Below, in pieces: positions 13,137 through 25,162 of a DNA stretch of 64,000 bases. The notes under the pieces were generated by a model. It was given only the letters and a program-made list of their open reading frames with translations. It was not told where the DNA came from and searched no databases. Numbering within the stretch: position 1 is the first letter of the stretch; the number at the start of each line of letters is the position of its first letter. The position numbers and the translations under genes are program-made. This DNA comes from Bigelowiella natans CCMP2755. Lineage: Eukaryota > Cercozoa > Chlorarachniophyceae. Location of the stretch: positions 49,885-113,884 of the forward strand of contig ADNK01003483.1 in NCBI GenBank assembly GCA_000320545.1, given 5' to 3'.

Positions 13137-14194
13137 ATTCTTATCTAAGAAGAAAGAAAATCAAAAGAGGGAGGAAGAAGAAACAAAGCTATTCAACAGG
13201 AAGAGAGGCTGCTCCTTGTCATCAGCTCCATCATCTAGCTGCTGTTGTATTCGTCAAGCATCAATAATACTACAACAACACATTCCTCCTCATAGCAGCA
13301 GTATCATATATCTCTAGATCATCATCATCATCCTTATAGCTTCTCGCTCCTCTCCCTCTCTCTCCCTCGCTACTGCTACTACTACTACTGCTACTACTAC
13401 TACTGCTACTACTACTAATTGAATATACATCGTCTTTGAGAGGGCTGGTGGAAGGGAGGGAGGAATCGCCCCGAAGAAGAAGAAGAAGAAGAAGAGGAAA
13501 AGCCCCGTCGTATGGGTGCATCGTCGTCGTTGGTTGTTTGAGCAGCAGCAGCAGCAGCGTGGTAATAATCACGACGCAAACAACAGCAAAAATAACAACA
13601 ACGTGGATAGGTAGGGTAAAAATGGAGAGTTTGAGCAAAAAGTGAATAAGATGAGGGGCATGATCCATGATCATCATTATCATCATCAACATCATCATCA
13701 TCAATGCTGCTCGGCTGGCATACACACACCAACTCTAGTACCATCATCATACCTTGTTGTGTCCTGGAGAAACCCTCCCTTCTCTTCTCTTCGTCCCCCT
13801 CCCCCCCTAGTTTCAGTGTGCGTTAGAGGGAGTCGTTGGGGACGGTCAGATAGATGACCACGATGATCCTGCATGCAACGTCAAACACCGCCAATTCGTA
13901 GGAATGAAAGGAAAAGACAATATCAATGACGTGAAGGATAGATAATCATGGAAGAAGGCAAAGAGCTCCTCCCTAGGATAAATAATGAATAATAGGAGGA
14001 GGAGAAAAAGAGAACAATTCTTATCTGAAACAACAGCAGAGATAGCGCTTCTATACCCCATCATCATCATCATCATCATCATCACCATCATCATCATTCA
14101 GCTATGACAGACAGCATCATCGAGCTACGAATCTTATGATGATGATGATGATGATGATGACGATGAGTCTTATCATCCTAAGCGTGGCTTAACC

Positions 14195-14212
<18 letters not shown>
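13137..14212. other. Repeat-rich gap; possible 5' exons of the kinase gene
   Basis: This stretch carries (CTA)n, (AGA)n, (CAT)n and (ATG)n runs that create many false open frames on both strands. A few minus-strand pieces might be 5' exons of the kinase, for example a short donor-bounded piece at about 13771-13791 and an acidic piece near 13205-13240, but frame and splice sites do not settle it. No independent gene is supported. Confidence 0.4.

Positions 14213-14252
<40 letters not shown>
14202..14252. repeat. (CT)n(AT)n microsatellite at the TH1 gene 3' end
   Basis: A CT run passes into an AT run that the TH1 reading frame enters before meeting a stop. A (CA)n(GA)n run at 14530-14587 forms the polypyrimidine tract of the preceding acceptor on the minus strand. 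Confidence 0.85.
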
Positions 14253-14255
<3 letters not shown>

Positions 14256-14531
14256 ATAGGCGGCTTAAAGCACTTAAAATTTCTTCCTTTGATTGAAATT
14301 AAAATCAGTGTGCTGCAGAATGTTACCCCGTCACCCCCTCGATTGCTTGTAGCAGTGAAGGAAATTGAATTGTTGTTTTCCCTTAACCTTGAACCTGTCA
14401 CTTTCGAGTTTACGAGAAATGGTGTTGTCCTTACTACGCCATACTTCTTGTCCCAGGCCTTCCGAGCAGTGTTAATGGTACCAACGATTTCAGAACAATC
14501 CCCACTTGAATAGCGGTAGTCATATCTGACA

Positions 14532-14592
<61 letters not shown>

Positions 14593-15523
14593 AGGACTTA
14601 GGAACAAAATTAATCAAGAATCTGTGAGTACTATATCAAACCCTGTGACTCTCTAATGATGGTATTTAAAATGGAAGTTCCACCATCACCATCACCATCA
14701 CCACTGCACTCCTACTGCTACTTACTATAGAACAAGTATTGTAATTACTTTACGCAATGCATGATGAAGTTATTGTTGCCAAGATTATATGATATCTTCT
14801 CCAAGTCCTTGAGATCGATTCTTCTCTTCACCTTCCCTAGATTCTCGGCGCGCACCTGAGTAGTAAATACAGCAGTTGTCGTCGGATCATTGTAATAACA
14901 AATATTTTCTAACAGAAGCAAGTTAGTGAGGTTGTTCCCTCTTAAATACCACGAAACCAGGGATTATACCACCTTGTATATCGCTGAGTCGCTAACAATA
15001 AGCACCCTCACTTTCAATTCTTTGCTTCGAGCCCCCGCCAACTGTCACCATTTTTTTCAAATGAGAAAGTCAATTTGGAGCTCAAGCAGTACATATATGA
15101 TTCGAAAGAGTAACTGTATTGATATGAACAAATGTTTCCCTCCCACCAGATATTTATTCACTACTAGTAGTTTGGCAAGAGAAGTATGTATATATTCAAA
15201 TTCGTGCTGCTGTTGTTTTGTGCAATACAGACCTGTGTCACTCGCCCAGCCCAGAGAACCTTCTCTCCATTTAATACTTGCTTAATCTATTGTCGGGATA
15301 ATTTTGTTGTTTTGGTAACAATGGGATGATGGTGATGATGATGATGATGATGATGCAGAGATCCACATAATAATAATGCAGGAGGAGGGTGGGTGAGATC
15401 ATGATGATGATGATGCGGAGATGATCTACAAATTATGCAGGAGGAGGGTGGGTGAGATGATGGGGGCACCTTTGGATGGTCTTCGAGAGAATGGCCGGCA
15501 TCACTGCTATGATTACTTCCCAT
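14213..15523 (-). CDS. Myosin TH1-like (lipid-binding) domain protein, predicted N-myristoylated
   Basis: Minus-strand exons 15470-15523, 15233-15280, 14973-15041, about 14749-14940 and 14213-14525 form a short protein. It opens with MGSNHSS, which fits the N-myristoylation consensus (Gly2, Ser6). Next come NGEKVLWAGRVTQ, ELKVRVLIVSDSAIYK, GKVKRRIDLKDLEKISYNLG, NNNFIMHCVK and GDCSEIVGTINTARKAWDKK. This order of strands matches the TH1 tail of class I myosins, a PH-like fold that binds acidic phospholipids: Leu-(Ile/Val)-(Thr/Ser)-Asp-x-x-(Ile/Leu)-Tyr, then Val-Lys-Arg-Arg-Ile, then a final helix. No motor domain is present, so this is a stand-alone TH1 protein, probably membrane-bound. The 14973/14940 junction phase is unresolved. 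The frame ends in an (AT)n repeat as alternating Tyr-Ile, so the true C-terminus may lie earlier. Confidence 0.7.
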
Positions 15524-16663
15524 TATTATTCTTAATCCTGTCCTTCTAATTTGCTATCCGTCCTCCGGATACTAGAGGAAGGAGAGGTTACCCACGCACA
15601 GCGAGGGCGACGACGGTGAGAGCCCAAACTCCTATAATAATGACTAAGGAAACCAAAATCACAGTCAATCTTGGATGATAATAGATTGTCATATCGCTCT
15701 TTTAGAACAAATACATACGATTCCCTCGTGAACTTGTTGATGAAAAAAATAAGCATTTGTTGCACGATCCTCCAACATGTGACTGTTCATACAGTGTGCA
15801 AGTGAAATTTCCTATGTTCGGACGCGCATCCAAAACGGTGATTTGCCGCGTGCAAATGGGATCCAATAGAATATCATGTACAGTGATTAGGCAATGACAG
15901 CAGCATCATACTCTAAAGCTTCAACAAAGTGGGGCCGGAGAACGTAGAAAAAATGCCTCGTTTATGTACAAGACAATCCTTCTACATCTTGGATCGCTAG
16001 CATCACTATATCAATGGTGAATTGTACAAGAGACACCCAAATCAGGCTCGAATATAGAAATAGCTACGGCTTTTCATATTTTTTATATCTTGATTGGATA
16101 GCTCAAATTAGGTCTGAGACTCACTTGTGGGCCGAGATTTGCAAACCGACAACAGTACGACGTTCTCTTCTCTGCTTAACAAATTTCAGAATATTCCTTA
16201 GAAATTATTGGAAGACATTTAAGGAAACAGAGTTTTCATGGAAAAATGAGTATGAGGGGTATCATGATAGCCAAAAAGTACAGTCTAATATATCTGAAAA
16301 CGAGTTCTCAGAAACGACTAAAAGGAGGACATTCTTTTGTAAAATTACCAGCAACAAGTCCAATGACGTTTTCAACCATATCCAGATTTCCCACTATTTC
16401 TGCTGTAATATTGTCCTACGTTTCCTAGGAAGTTGTTTTTACTTTGGCATCATATCAGCTGCCGGCAGCACGTGCATTTTTTGTTGTGACTGTGACCCAT
16501 ATTTTATTGTTATTTTTGTGACCAAAATTAGAGTGACCTTGGATTTCGAGACCAAAAAAGAAAGGTTGCATCTGATGTGGCAGCAAGTATTTTTTTCAAG
16601 TTATTTTTCAGCGACGGGAATCGGTTTTCATTTAGTCCATAAAACACACTGAAAACTACCAAA
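15524..16663. other. Divergent intergenic region, no supported gene
   Basis: This stretch separates the minus TH1 gene from the plus SAP gene. It contains a minus open frame (15532-15765) and a 212-codon plus frame (16014-16652). Neither shows a domain or clear splice structure. The plus frame is rich in Phe, Cys, Ile and Tyr with no conserved pattern, as expected for chance open reading in AT-rich DNA. No CTAG-rich island is present here. Confidence 0.5.
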
Positions 16664-17157
16664 ATGTGTGCAATAATATCTGGAGAAAAGGATCCGAGAG
16701 ATGAAGAATCACAAGTAAATGGTGAGATATATGTATATCGTGGAAATAAGTGGGATTATTTTTTTCCTATTTGGACTGTTTCAACTTCCTACTACTTTCC
16801 TTCAAGAAGAAGAAGAAGAAGAACCAACTCCAAGCACACATCATCAGAGACTAGATTCGGAAAAATACTAACAACTACATGGAACCCCTAGATGCACACA
16901 AGCTGGAAAGCCTACCCTATCGCGAATTGCAGGGCCTTGCAAAGAAGAGGGGTATCCCTGCTAACAAGAAAAAGGTGGAAACCCTATTTTTCTCCTCGGT
17001 GGGAGACTAAGACCTTCGAATTATCATGGAAAAATCTTAGGAGGTACTCATTAAGCTTCTGCTTGAAAAAAATAAAAATGGGGACGAAGGACTAGGTAAA
17101 TTAAATAAACAGCAATCCTTGAAACTCACTGATCCTGTATTTTATTGCAAGTGTTAA
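16664..17157 (+). CDS. Small SAP-domain protein
   Basis: Two exons, 16879-16974 and 17041-17157, are joined by a 66-nt GT-AG intron and encode about 70 residues. The first exon gives MEPLDAHKLESLPYRELQGL followed by AKKRGIPANKKK, and the second opens with EVLIKLLLEKNK. Together they form a SAP motif: two amphipathic helices with the pattern L-x2-L-x3-L-Q-x-L-A-K-x2-G-(I/L), then a basic linker and a second leucine helix. SAP domains bind AT-rich DNA; the closest general likeness is the N-terminal SAP of NuSAP-type proteins. Splicing is needed, because the unspliced frame hits TAA and TAG inside the intron. A possible extra first exon starts at 16664 (MCAIISGEKDPRDEESQ, donor gtaaat) and joins in phase 0 to an acceptor just before 16858. 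A stop follows at 17155-17157. Confidence 0.68.
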
Positions 17158-17829
17158 GTGATCGAATAAAATTTCCTGCATGCACGATACATCATCAGTC
17201 CATGTTGTTTTCTTGGCTATATTCATTGATAAATGAGCCGCAGAAGCTTCTATTCTTGATATTTTCATTTAGATATTCAAACTACACTTCTAATAACCAA
17301 TAATGATTACAGCATATGATTGGGGATTCAATTTCATAGAATTTGATTGGGAACACTTGATGATGGAAAATTTTAATTTATACCATCATCGTTTTTGTGT
17401 TTTGAGTTAAATCTCTCAAGTTGTCATCCCAACTTTCCTTATTCCATTTTTCCACTTTTAATGAATCAGATAAACCAGGACTGGTAAGAATCTTCAGCAA
17501 TGTTGTGAATTAGATTCCCTCCTCTATCTTATATGCCTGACGATATTTCTAATTTTGTTAAAGTAGTGAATAATGTGTTTCTGCTGAACATGGTGGTGTC
17601 ACAACAAAGCTGGAATTTTGCTTATGTTGTAATGTATATTACATATCAGGACTATGCAAATACCGATCAAATTAAATCTATGAAGGTGTTTGTTGAGCAA
17701 TTGAGTGCGAGAAACATGATGATATTAGAAGACTTATGTTTTCCCTCTTGTTTTGAGTTAAAACCATTATTTCCTACCTACTCTCCTTCTCTACTTCAAT
17801 TTGTCTTTTTGCTTGGCATAAAGACTAAT
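17158..17829. other. Intergenic, tandem plus/plus
   Basis: An AT-rich stretch between the SAP gene and the EF-hand gene. A plus open frame from 17533 has no recognisable domain. Promoter elements of the EF-hand gene are presumably here, but none can be identified by eye. Confidence 0.4.
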
Positions 17830-18294
17830 ATGGACGACTTGCTGCCTCCGGGAACGCCGCAGCTAAGTACTACCACATGTTTGAAATACATACATTTAGA
17901 TCAAGACCGCACAACAAAACTGCATTATTAATTACCGAGAAATCTAAATCTCCATCCTCTCTTCCTCCCCCATTCATTGATTTTTTAGAGAAAGTTCCAT
18001 CACTGAACCGAGGACGATCTTCAGATCCAATCTCCGAAGAGCAAGTCCTTACCTCCTCCCCCCCCCCCCCACACACATATTATGATTAAGATGTTCACCG
18101 TGAACTATTCATCATTTGTCAAACATCTAGTATGTTAGGGTGGTTGTTGTTTAGTAAGTAATCAACTTGTAGGTGAAGGAATACAAGGAAGCTTGGAAGC
18201 TCTTCGACTTGGTAGTAGTAGTAGTAGTGGTGGTGGTGGTAGCAGTAGATGTAGTTATGTAAATACCTTTAAATTATTATCTTTATCGTCAATT

Positions 18295-18333
<39 letters not shown>

Positions 18334-20270
18334 TTAGGATGGGGACGGATCTATTTCACGCGACGAGCTGAGAAAGCTCATGAAATCTACGGGGCAAGTA
18401 AGCGATCGATTGGATTTGTTGTATTTGCATCATATCTTCTTGTTGGCACTAAGTTTAGGAATAATCCAGTGATGACGACGATCCAATTTAACATAATGAT
18501 AAAGATTGAAATCTGTCACAAAGATTTGCATTTGTATAGCACATTTGTATAGCAGCAAAATATGAATATGAACGGATTAATATATAACAGTAACAATGGA
18601 GATTTGAGAGAAGTTAATAAGAGTGAATTCTGCTTCATTCTAGAGTTTTGGAATACTGCATGTATACACTCCAACATCGTATTTGCTGTTAGTGTAAAGT
18701 GATTGATACTGAATAATGTGTATCTTGTGAATTCTCCTTCGTGTTCAATCATAAGGTGTACACGGAAGAAGAGCTTACACGCATCATCGAGGAGGCAGAC
18801 GAAGATGGGTGATTAATGCAGTTGACGTTTGGATATGCGATCAGAGGGAATAATAATAATAATGCCCGTGATTCATTGCCAAACAACATTTATTTTACCG
18901 TCATCTGGCATTGATTTCATCTTCTTTTGGTACATGCCGCACTACAGAAATGGTGAAATCGATTTCAATGAATTTCTTTCGATCATGACGGCTCCTACCA
19001 GCATTAAAGTACAACGCAATAAATACAAACAAGAACAATAGTGAAAAAGTACAGGGGGGCAAGTTAGAGCAAGAAATAATAGGAAGAATGATATAATGAT
19101 ATCGAAGTTGATTGATTGATTCATTGGTTGATCATGTGTGTCTTGTTATCTTTCTTACTTACTTACTTACTTACTTTCTTTGTTGATGGATAAAGGACGA
19201 AATCAAAGCTACTTTTGATATATTTGACCAATCGCGACGAGGTGAGTCATTATGTTCGTCAGTCAAAAATTACAACGTTAGTCTGAAACATTACAGATGT
19301 TCACTATTAACCACCTTTATTATCTCCTCCTCCTTCCTCCTCCTCTTCCTAGGGTTCTTCGATTTTGTCGATATCAAAAAGGTAGGTAGGTAGGTAGGTA
19401 GGTAGGTGAGCAGTGCGATTGTATTAGTGCTACATAGAATGAAAACAAACTGCAAATTGCATCAAATTTGAAATCAACAACTAAATGCAGCATATGGTTG
19501 TGCAGGTGATGCATTCCATCGGCGAAAACCTCTCGGTTAGTAAATAAATAGAGCGTCTGTACTACTTATTCTATTGCTGCTACTTAATAATATTCTATTC
19601 TGGTGTATGATGTGCTGATTGTTAATATTTGGTCAGGACGAGGAGGCAACGACGATGTTTCGAGAAGCGGTATCATCATTAAAACAGTAGTAGTTAGTGC
19701 ATCCATGCATACATGAGAAATCGTAAGATAATAGAATATCACCTCAGTAATACTATGAGATGATGATGTACACCTGTGTGTCCGCTATTTTGTAACGGAA
19801 ATAGCTATAATGAATACTGCACAAATACTGATAGCAGCTTATACGTCAATTGTTACTCTTTCGATTGTTTCTTCGAATGACTGGTGCTGTCGTTGTCATC
19901 ATCGTCATCATCATCATCGTCATCATCATTATCGACGTTCTCTTTAGGATGTGGACAAAGATGGCCGGGTGACGTTGGAGGATATGGTACTACAATGAAA
20001 TGCTTTCTGTTGAACAGAATAAGAGAGATGGTTGTTGCAGGAATTCGATCTTAAATCAGTAACTAATTGCTGTTCGTTTTCAATTTGACGTCCATGTTTG
20101 TTTTTTTGAAATGATATTTATTTTCATTTAATCAATGTGTGTCGTTGGAGAATCATTAATCTAGTGATTTGTTATGTTGTATTATGATCATTTAGGTTGC
20201 GATGATTAAGCCTCCTGCTGCGAAATTTAAGAGGAGAGGAAGTATCAAATCAACTTTCAAATCAACTTAA
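17830..20270 (+). CDS. Calmodulin-like four EF-hand protein
   Basis: Eleven plus exons join in phase. They end or lie at about 18044, then 18173-18211, 18338-18397, 18756-18808, 18947-19008, 19196-19241, 19353-19381, 19506-19535, 19637-19669, 19948-19986 and 20196-20270. The product opens its core with ISEEQ-VKEYKEAWKLFDL, as in calmodulin and centrin. Loop 1 is DLDGDGSISRDE (canonical), loop 2 DEDGNGEIDFNE (canonical), loop 3 DQSRRGFFDFVD (degenerate: Arg at position 5, Asp at 12) and loop 4 DVDKDGRVTLED (good, but Asp at 12). Calcium is therefore expected at three sites. The tail is basic (KFKRRGSIKSTFKST), unlike calmodulin, which suggests a centrin-like or specialised sensor. The N-terminal extension and true start are uncertain (candidate ATG 17830). 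The donor after SEEQ is a weak gtcctt. The (TC)n run at 18299-18330 serves as polypyrimidine tract for the loop 1 exon. Confidence 0.9.
19381..19407 (+). repeat. (GTAG)n repeat starting at a splice donor
   Basis: The exon ending in DFVDIKK is followed at once by seven GTAG units. The splice donor is therefore the first copy of a tandem repeat, with several further potential donors 4 nt apart. Confidence 0.85.
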
Positions 20271-20339
20271 TTCTCACAATGGCTTGTTTGTACATTTAAT
20301 ACTAACAGACAGGTTGAATAACATAATCTAATGGCGTCA

Positions 20340-20690
20340 CCTTGTAAGTAAGCACTATGTGCAGAACGTGTTGCTTGTGTGTCGTGCGCATACGTACACG
20401 TACGACGGTTTTGGCCTGTTTCATGCTAGCATGCATGTACACGTAGCAGCGGTAGCACATCTTGAACAAAAAAACCTAGCTTGCTAGCCTGACGAAGCAA
20501 CGTGCAGCAAGCGCTATATAGCTATATGTCGTATGCTGCATGAGACTCACAACTTGTGATGAACATCATGAACATGCTGTCGTAGCATGTCCATCATCGC
20601 ATCATGCTATACTATGTGCTAGTGTGCATCAAACAAATGTGCGCCTCGATGACACACCGAACAACAACAACAAATGGCACAGCAATAATG
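20340..20690. other. CTAG/GCATGC-rich convergent intergenic island 2
   Basis: This lies between the stops of the EF-hand gene (plus, 20270) and the large minus gene (stop 20886). It is rich in GCTAGC, GCATGC, TACGTA, GTGCGC and TGCA words, like island 1. The open frame across it shows no domain. Confidence 0.65.
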
Positions 20691-20885
20691 TGATGAACGA
20701 AACAGTAAAATTATCACAAAGTTATTTTAATAAAAGGTACTTCCTAATCTTAAGCGTTCAATTTGACAATCTAGCAATGCTAGAATTTTGTAGAAATGAG
20801 AAAATTATCACAAGTTGATTCAACTTGATTTTTATGTGCCACGTGATGTTGAATTTTGTTGGAGGGGTCGCAAGATGTTTCGTCT

Positions 20886-22284
20886 CTAGTTTCCCTCCTC
20901 ATCATCATAATCTTCTTCATCGTCACCCTCATCTTCGTCTTCGTCATACTCGCCTGTTTGAGAAAAATACTAATCAGTTCACCGAATGAATCTTAAATTG
21001 ATATAATTAGTTGTAGTTTACTTTCATAATCCTCATCTTCGTCTTGATGCTCATCGTAGTCAGCATCTTCATCGTCATCCTCCTCCTAATTTAGAGATAA
21101 CATTGTACTAAATTCAGATACCTACACAGACAGCCTTTCTGAAGTACCACACCAAGCACATCGAAAAATAGTTTTGAAGGGACCACCGCATGTTATCTGT
21201 TTAGACCACCATCTTCTTTCTTCCCCTCTTTCTCTCACTCACCCTATCTTTCACCATGTACAACATACCAAATCGTGCTCTTCCATTTCTTCATCTTCGT
21301 GGAAGTCACTTCCAGAGAGTTCAACATCATGGTCAATACTGCTATCATCATCATCATCATCATCCTCGTCCACAACAGGAGGGAGATCATATTGAGAACG
21401 GGGTGAAGTGCCTGTCGTTCAAGAGAAGGGGATTTGCTTTATGAAATCATATGAAATACTCGTATAATAATGCACGAAGAGAAGAATAAATTGATGATGA
21501 ATTCCATTCTGGGTTAAAAGCAATGTAAGGTGGTAGTATTGCACATACAAAATGAGAAGATGTTGAAGATGCCCCAGAAAGGAGAGTTTTTCCTAAGAGT
21601 TGTGAGATCATATAATAGAGAAGTATGCAGAATTTTTAATGCTTCTTGTACTTGAAGAAGAAGGAAACGTGATTGATGGTGTTCAAAACAGTGGTTGTAT
21701 CCTTAATTTTATTGTTGTCCATTCCAATAGCAGCTATCATCACAGCTCTTCTTGTTGTTCTTGTTGTTCTTGTTGTTACATACCGTATTTGCCTGTCTCT
21801 CTTAACTTGGTGTTCCACCGTTTTATTGCTAGATAGATCATGGTGGTGGAAATCAGAAATAAATATTGAGAGACCTCATAAGTAAAAACACACGCGCACA
21901 AGACTCCACGCATATAACATATAATTTATAATTATGTTCTTATTTATGTTTACGTGTGTATGATAGTGTAAGTGGATATACAAACTTACATAATTTCATG
22001 GCGCTTCTTGTTGGCTGAGAGGATGTAAACAAAAGGCAATCAATGCAACAACAGCATATTTTACATCGATCATTGTTCCATTTATTGATGATAGGTTTCA
22101 ACTATCCCCCTCCTCCTCCTTTTTGTTCTTCTTATTATTATGTTACTTTGATCGTCAAACTCTTTCTTCATATGCTTTCGAATCAAGTCTGCCAGATAGA
22201 CAACGTCCTTCTGTTTCACGAGGACGAGAACGAGGAGGGCGAGGGGGGGGAAATGGTGGTACTTAGTACTGTGGTAAGCTTCAC

Positions 22285-22316
<32 letters not shown>

Positions 22317-22806
22317 CTCAATGTCCACTCTCACATCAACAGTCGATCTTTGTGCTGGTAGAAGAAATTAAATACCAGTATTACCTCTTCGTGTAGTAGA
22401 TCTCTCCAGGACAACTCGCAATTATCTTTAAGCTTTTCGTCTGGGTACTTTAAGTTGACGGTGTACTTGATCAGATGGTACCTACGAAGGAAAACAATCA
22501 ACAACTTATAATAATAATACCCTTAAGGAGGAGGGAGGAGGAGGATGAGAACCATGTCACACAGCAAACAAGAAGCAACAACGCCAATAGCAGCTGCAGC
22601 TTCTTATGAAACACAGACCCTTTTCCAAAAATTTTACTATTTTTTGGAATACCAAATGCTGTTGTTATTATCATCTAATTTGTGCTCCGAGTGCAGCGAT
22701 GCTCGTCCCAACACCGCTGCTGCTACTACTGCTACTACCCAATCGGGTGAGCGGTCATAATAGCAAACATCCAACACCCGCCTTCCAATCTCCTCCCTGT
22801 ACTATC

Positions 22807-22845
<39 letters not shown>

Positions 22846-22976
22846 ACCCGGTGATTCTTATCTCCTCCTTCATATCAGATGCACCTGATTTGCAGCAGCA
22901 GCAGTAGTAGTAGTAGTAGTAGTAGCACCCAACAATTTCATTATTGTTTAGTTTAGGGCTGCCGACATTTGATGAA

Positions 22977-23008
<32 letters not shown>

Positions 23009-23493
23009 ATTGACGGTTATGAATAATCACCAAATGGTGTTTGAATGGATGGAGAGTGCATTTTCAACAACCTTTATCTCGGATACGATCTCGAAGACAA
23101 TCGATAACGTCAGGATTTGTTTTGTGAAGCTGTAGGAAGGAAGGAATGGAGAATATGCACCATAAAAACCCATATCATCAGACAATTATCACTAAGTTTT
23201 GAGTAATAGTAGTAGTAGTAGTAGTAGTAGTAGTAATAGTACCATATGCTAAGCAGAACAGAGCAAAATGACGCATGATGAAACCATATCGTGATAAGTA
23301 ATTGTCATCTAATCGTCATCACCTCCATATCGAAGGCCCAATCAAGGACCTCACGATTTCTCCACGTTTTCATTGGCGGATACACCTATATCATCGATCG
23401 CAACAACAACAACAACCACAACCGTAACGTTCCAATTCTCATTTTAGAAAATCTACTATTCAATCCTGCTAGCTAACTCTCTCTTTTTCTGAT

Positions 23494-23530
<37 letters not shown>

Positions 23531-23868
23531 GTCTTATATCTGAGCTCCTACCTGAACATGTTCAATGTACTTGGAATGATCCAAAGCGTATATGCCATCA
23601 ATCTTGAACCTATATCGTATGATGATGTGATTTACACATTAATGGCTTTCTCATTCTAGTGGCATACTGTGCTTCTTGTGAGGACAAGTGAGCTAATCAG
23701 TGTGCTGAGTGTATTTGTGGACTTATTTCTTTATTTCTAAAACAAAAATAAAATATAGAATAGAATTCTCCCTTCCTCCTCCTCCTCCTACCTCACAATG
23801 ACTGTAGTGTCAATGTAGATAGTTATATCATTATTAAGCATTGCTGTTGTCTACTATTCCTATCTTTG

Positions 23869-23907
<39 letters not shown>

Positions 23908-24144
23908 GATCAGCATAGTCCGGTAAGTCTTCAGCTTTATGCCGTTCCAGAGGTTTCTCTTGCGTGATATTCTCAAACTCCTTCTTAATTTTCTACATAC
24001 ACGCATTCACGCATACAGTGATGACGGGATTGTAATTTGCAATCGTCAGTGGTGTAATGATAAGCAACGATAAGAGAGAAAGAGAAACTAGAAAATTAAG
24101 CGCACGTTTCATCTCATCTTTTGCCGCTACTACTACTCAAACAT

Positions 24145-24229
<85 letters not shown>

Positions 24230-25119
24230 CATCCTGCACATATGATGTACATATCACGAATAATACGTGCACTGCAGCAGCTGCTGCTGCTAGGATCTTT
24301 AAGCAACTCAATACTTCATAATCATAATCATTAATATAATCATTCGAAACATTTGTTCTAACAAGTCTTCACTTTTCTCCTCCTCCTCCTCCTCCTCCTC
24401 CTCCTCCTCCTCCTCCTCCATCACAATCCCCTATTACTTACTTACATTGTATGCTTCTTCATAGGTTGCTAGCTTCTTTACAGGCCTAATGATAGTCAGT
24501 GCCCCGTATAGATCGCTTATCATCTATCTCATCGTCATCATTTTCATCATCATTATCATCGTCATCAAATACTACACCACAACCACTGTAATACCCCTTG
24601 TCCTACTACTATTACTATTACTACTATTACTACTACTACTACACCACAACAACAACAACATACCAAACAACACTAACAGCATCATCACCATCAATACCAC
24701 AGAAAGGTAGCAAAAATACTTTATTTCCGTTGATTGCGATTTAATTTACTATACCTTGGATCTACTGCATATGCTTCGACGAGTGTGTTGACTGCTTTTC
24801 GCATCAGATTCTGTTGGTCTCGAGCCTAGGATTAGATTATTTCCATTCATGTAAATGAGGATGCTATTAATGCATAACGCGATGATATAGAGACGACGAC
24901 GAGATCGCGCAACCAAAAATGAACTCTATGTCAATGTTTGTTTGTTTGTGTTATATCTGAAAACCTTTGCACAAAGCCCAGCTTGCCTCTCATGTGACTG
25001 GATTTTAATGAGTAACAATTCATAGGTTTAATTCATCTTTCATTCTTATAGTGATATGATTACAAATGATTACCTGATACGCATCGAAGAGAGACGAAGC
25101 GAATTCCTGAAAGAATGGG

Positions 25120-25162
<43 letters not shown>

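Noticed and set aside
13270-13750. Overlapping poly-Ser, poly-Met and poly-Asp frames
   Set aside because: Trinucleotide repeats read in several frames at once.
16014-16652. 212-codon plus ORF
   Set aside because: No domain, odd composition rich in Phe, Cys and Tyr, no splice structure; likely chance in AT-rich DNA.
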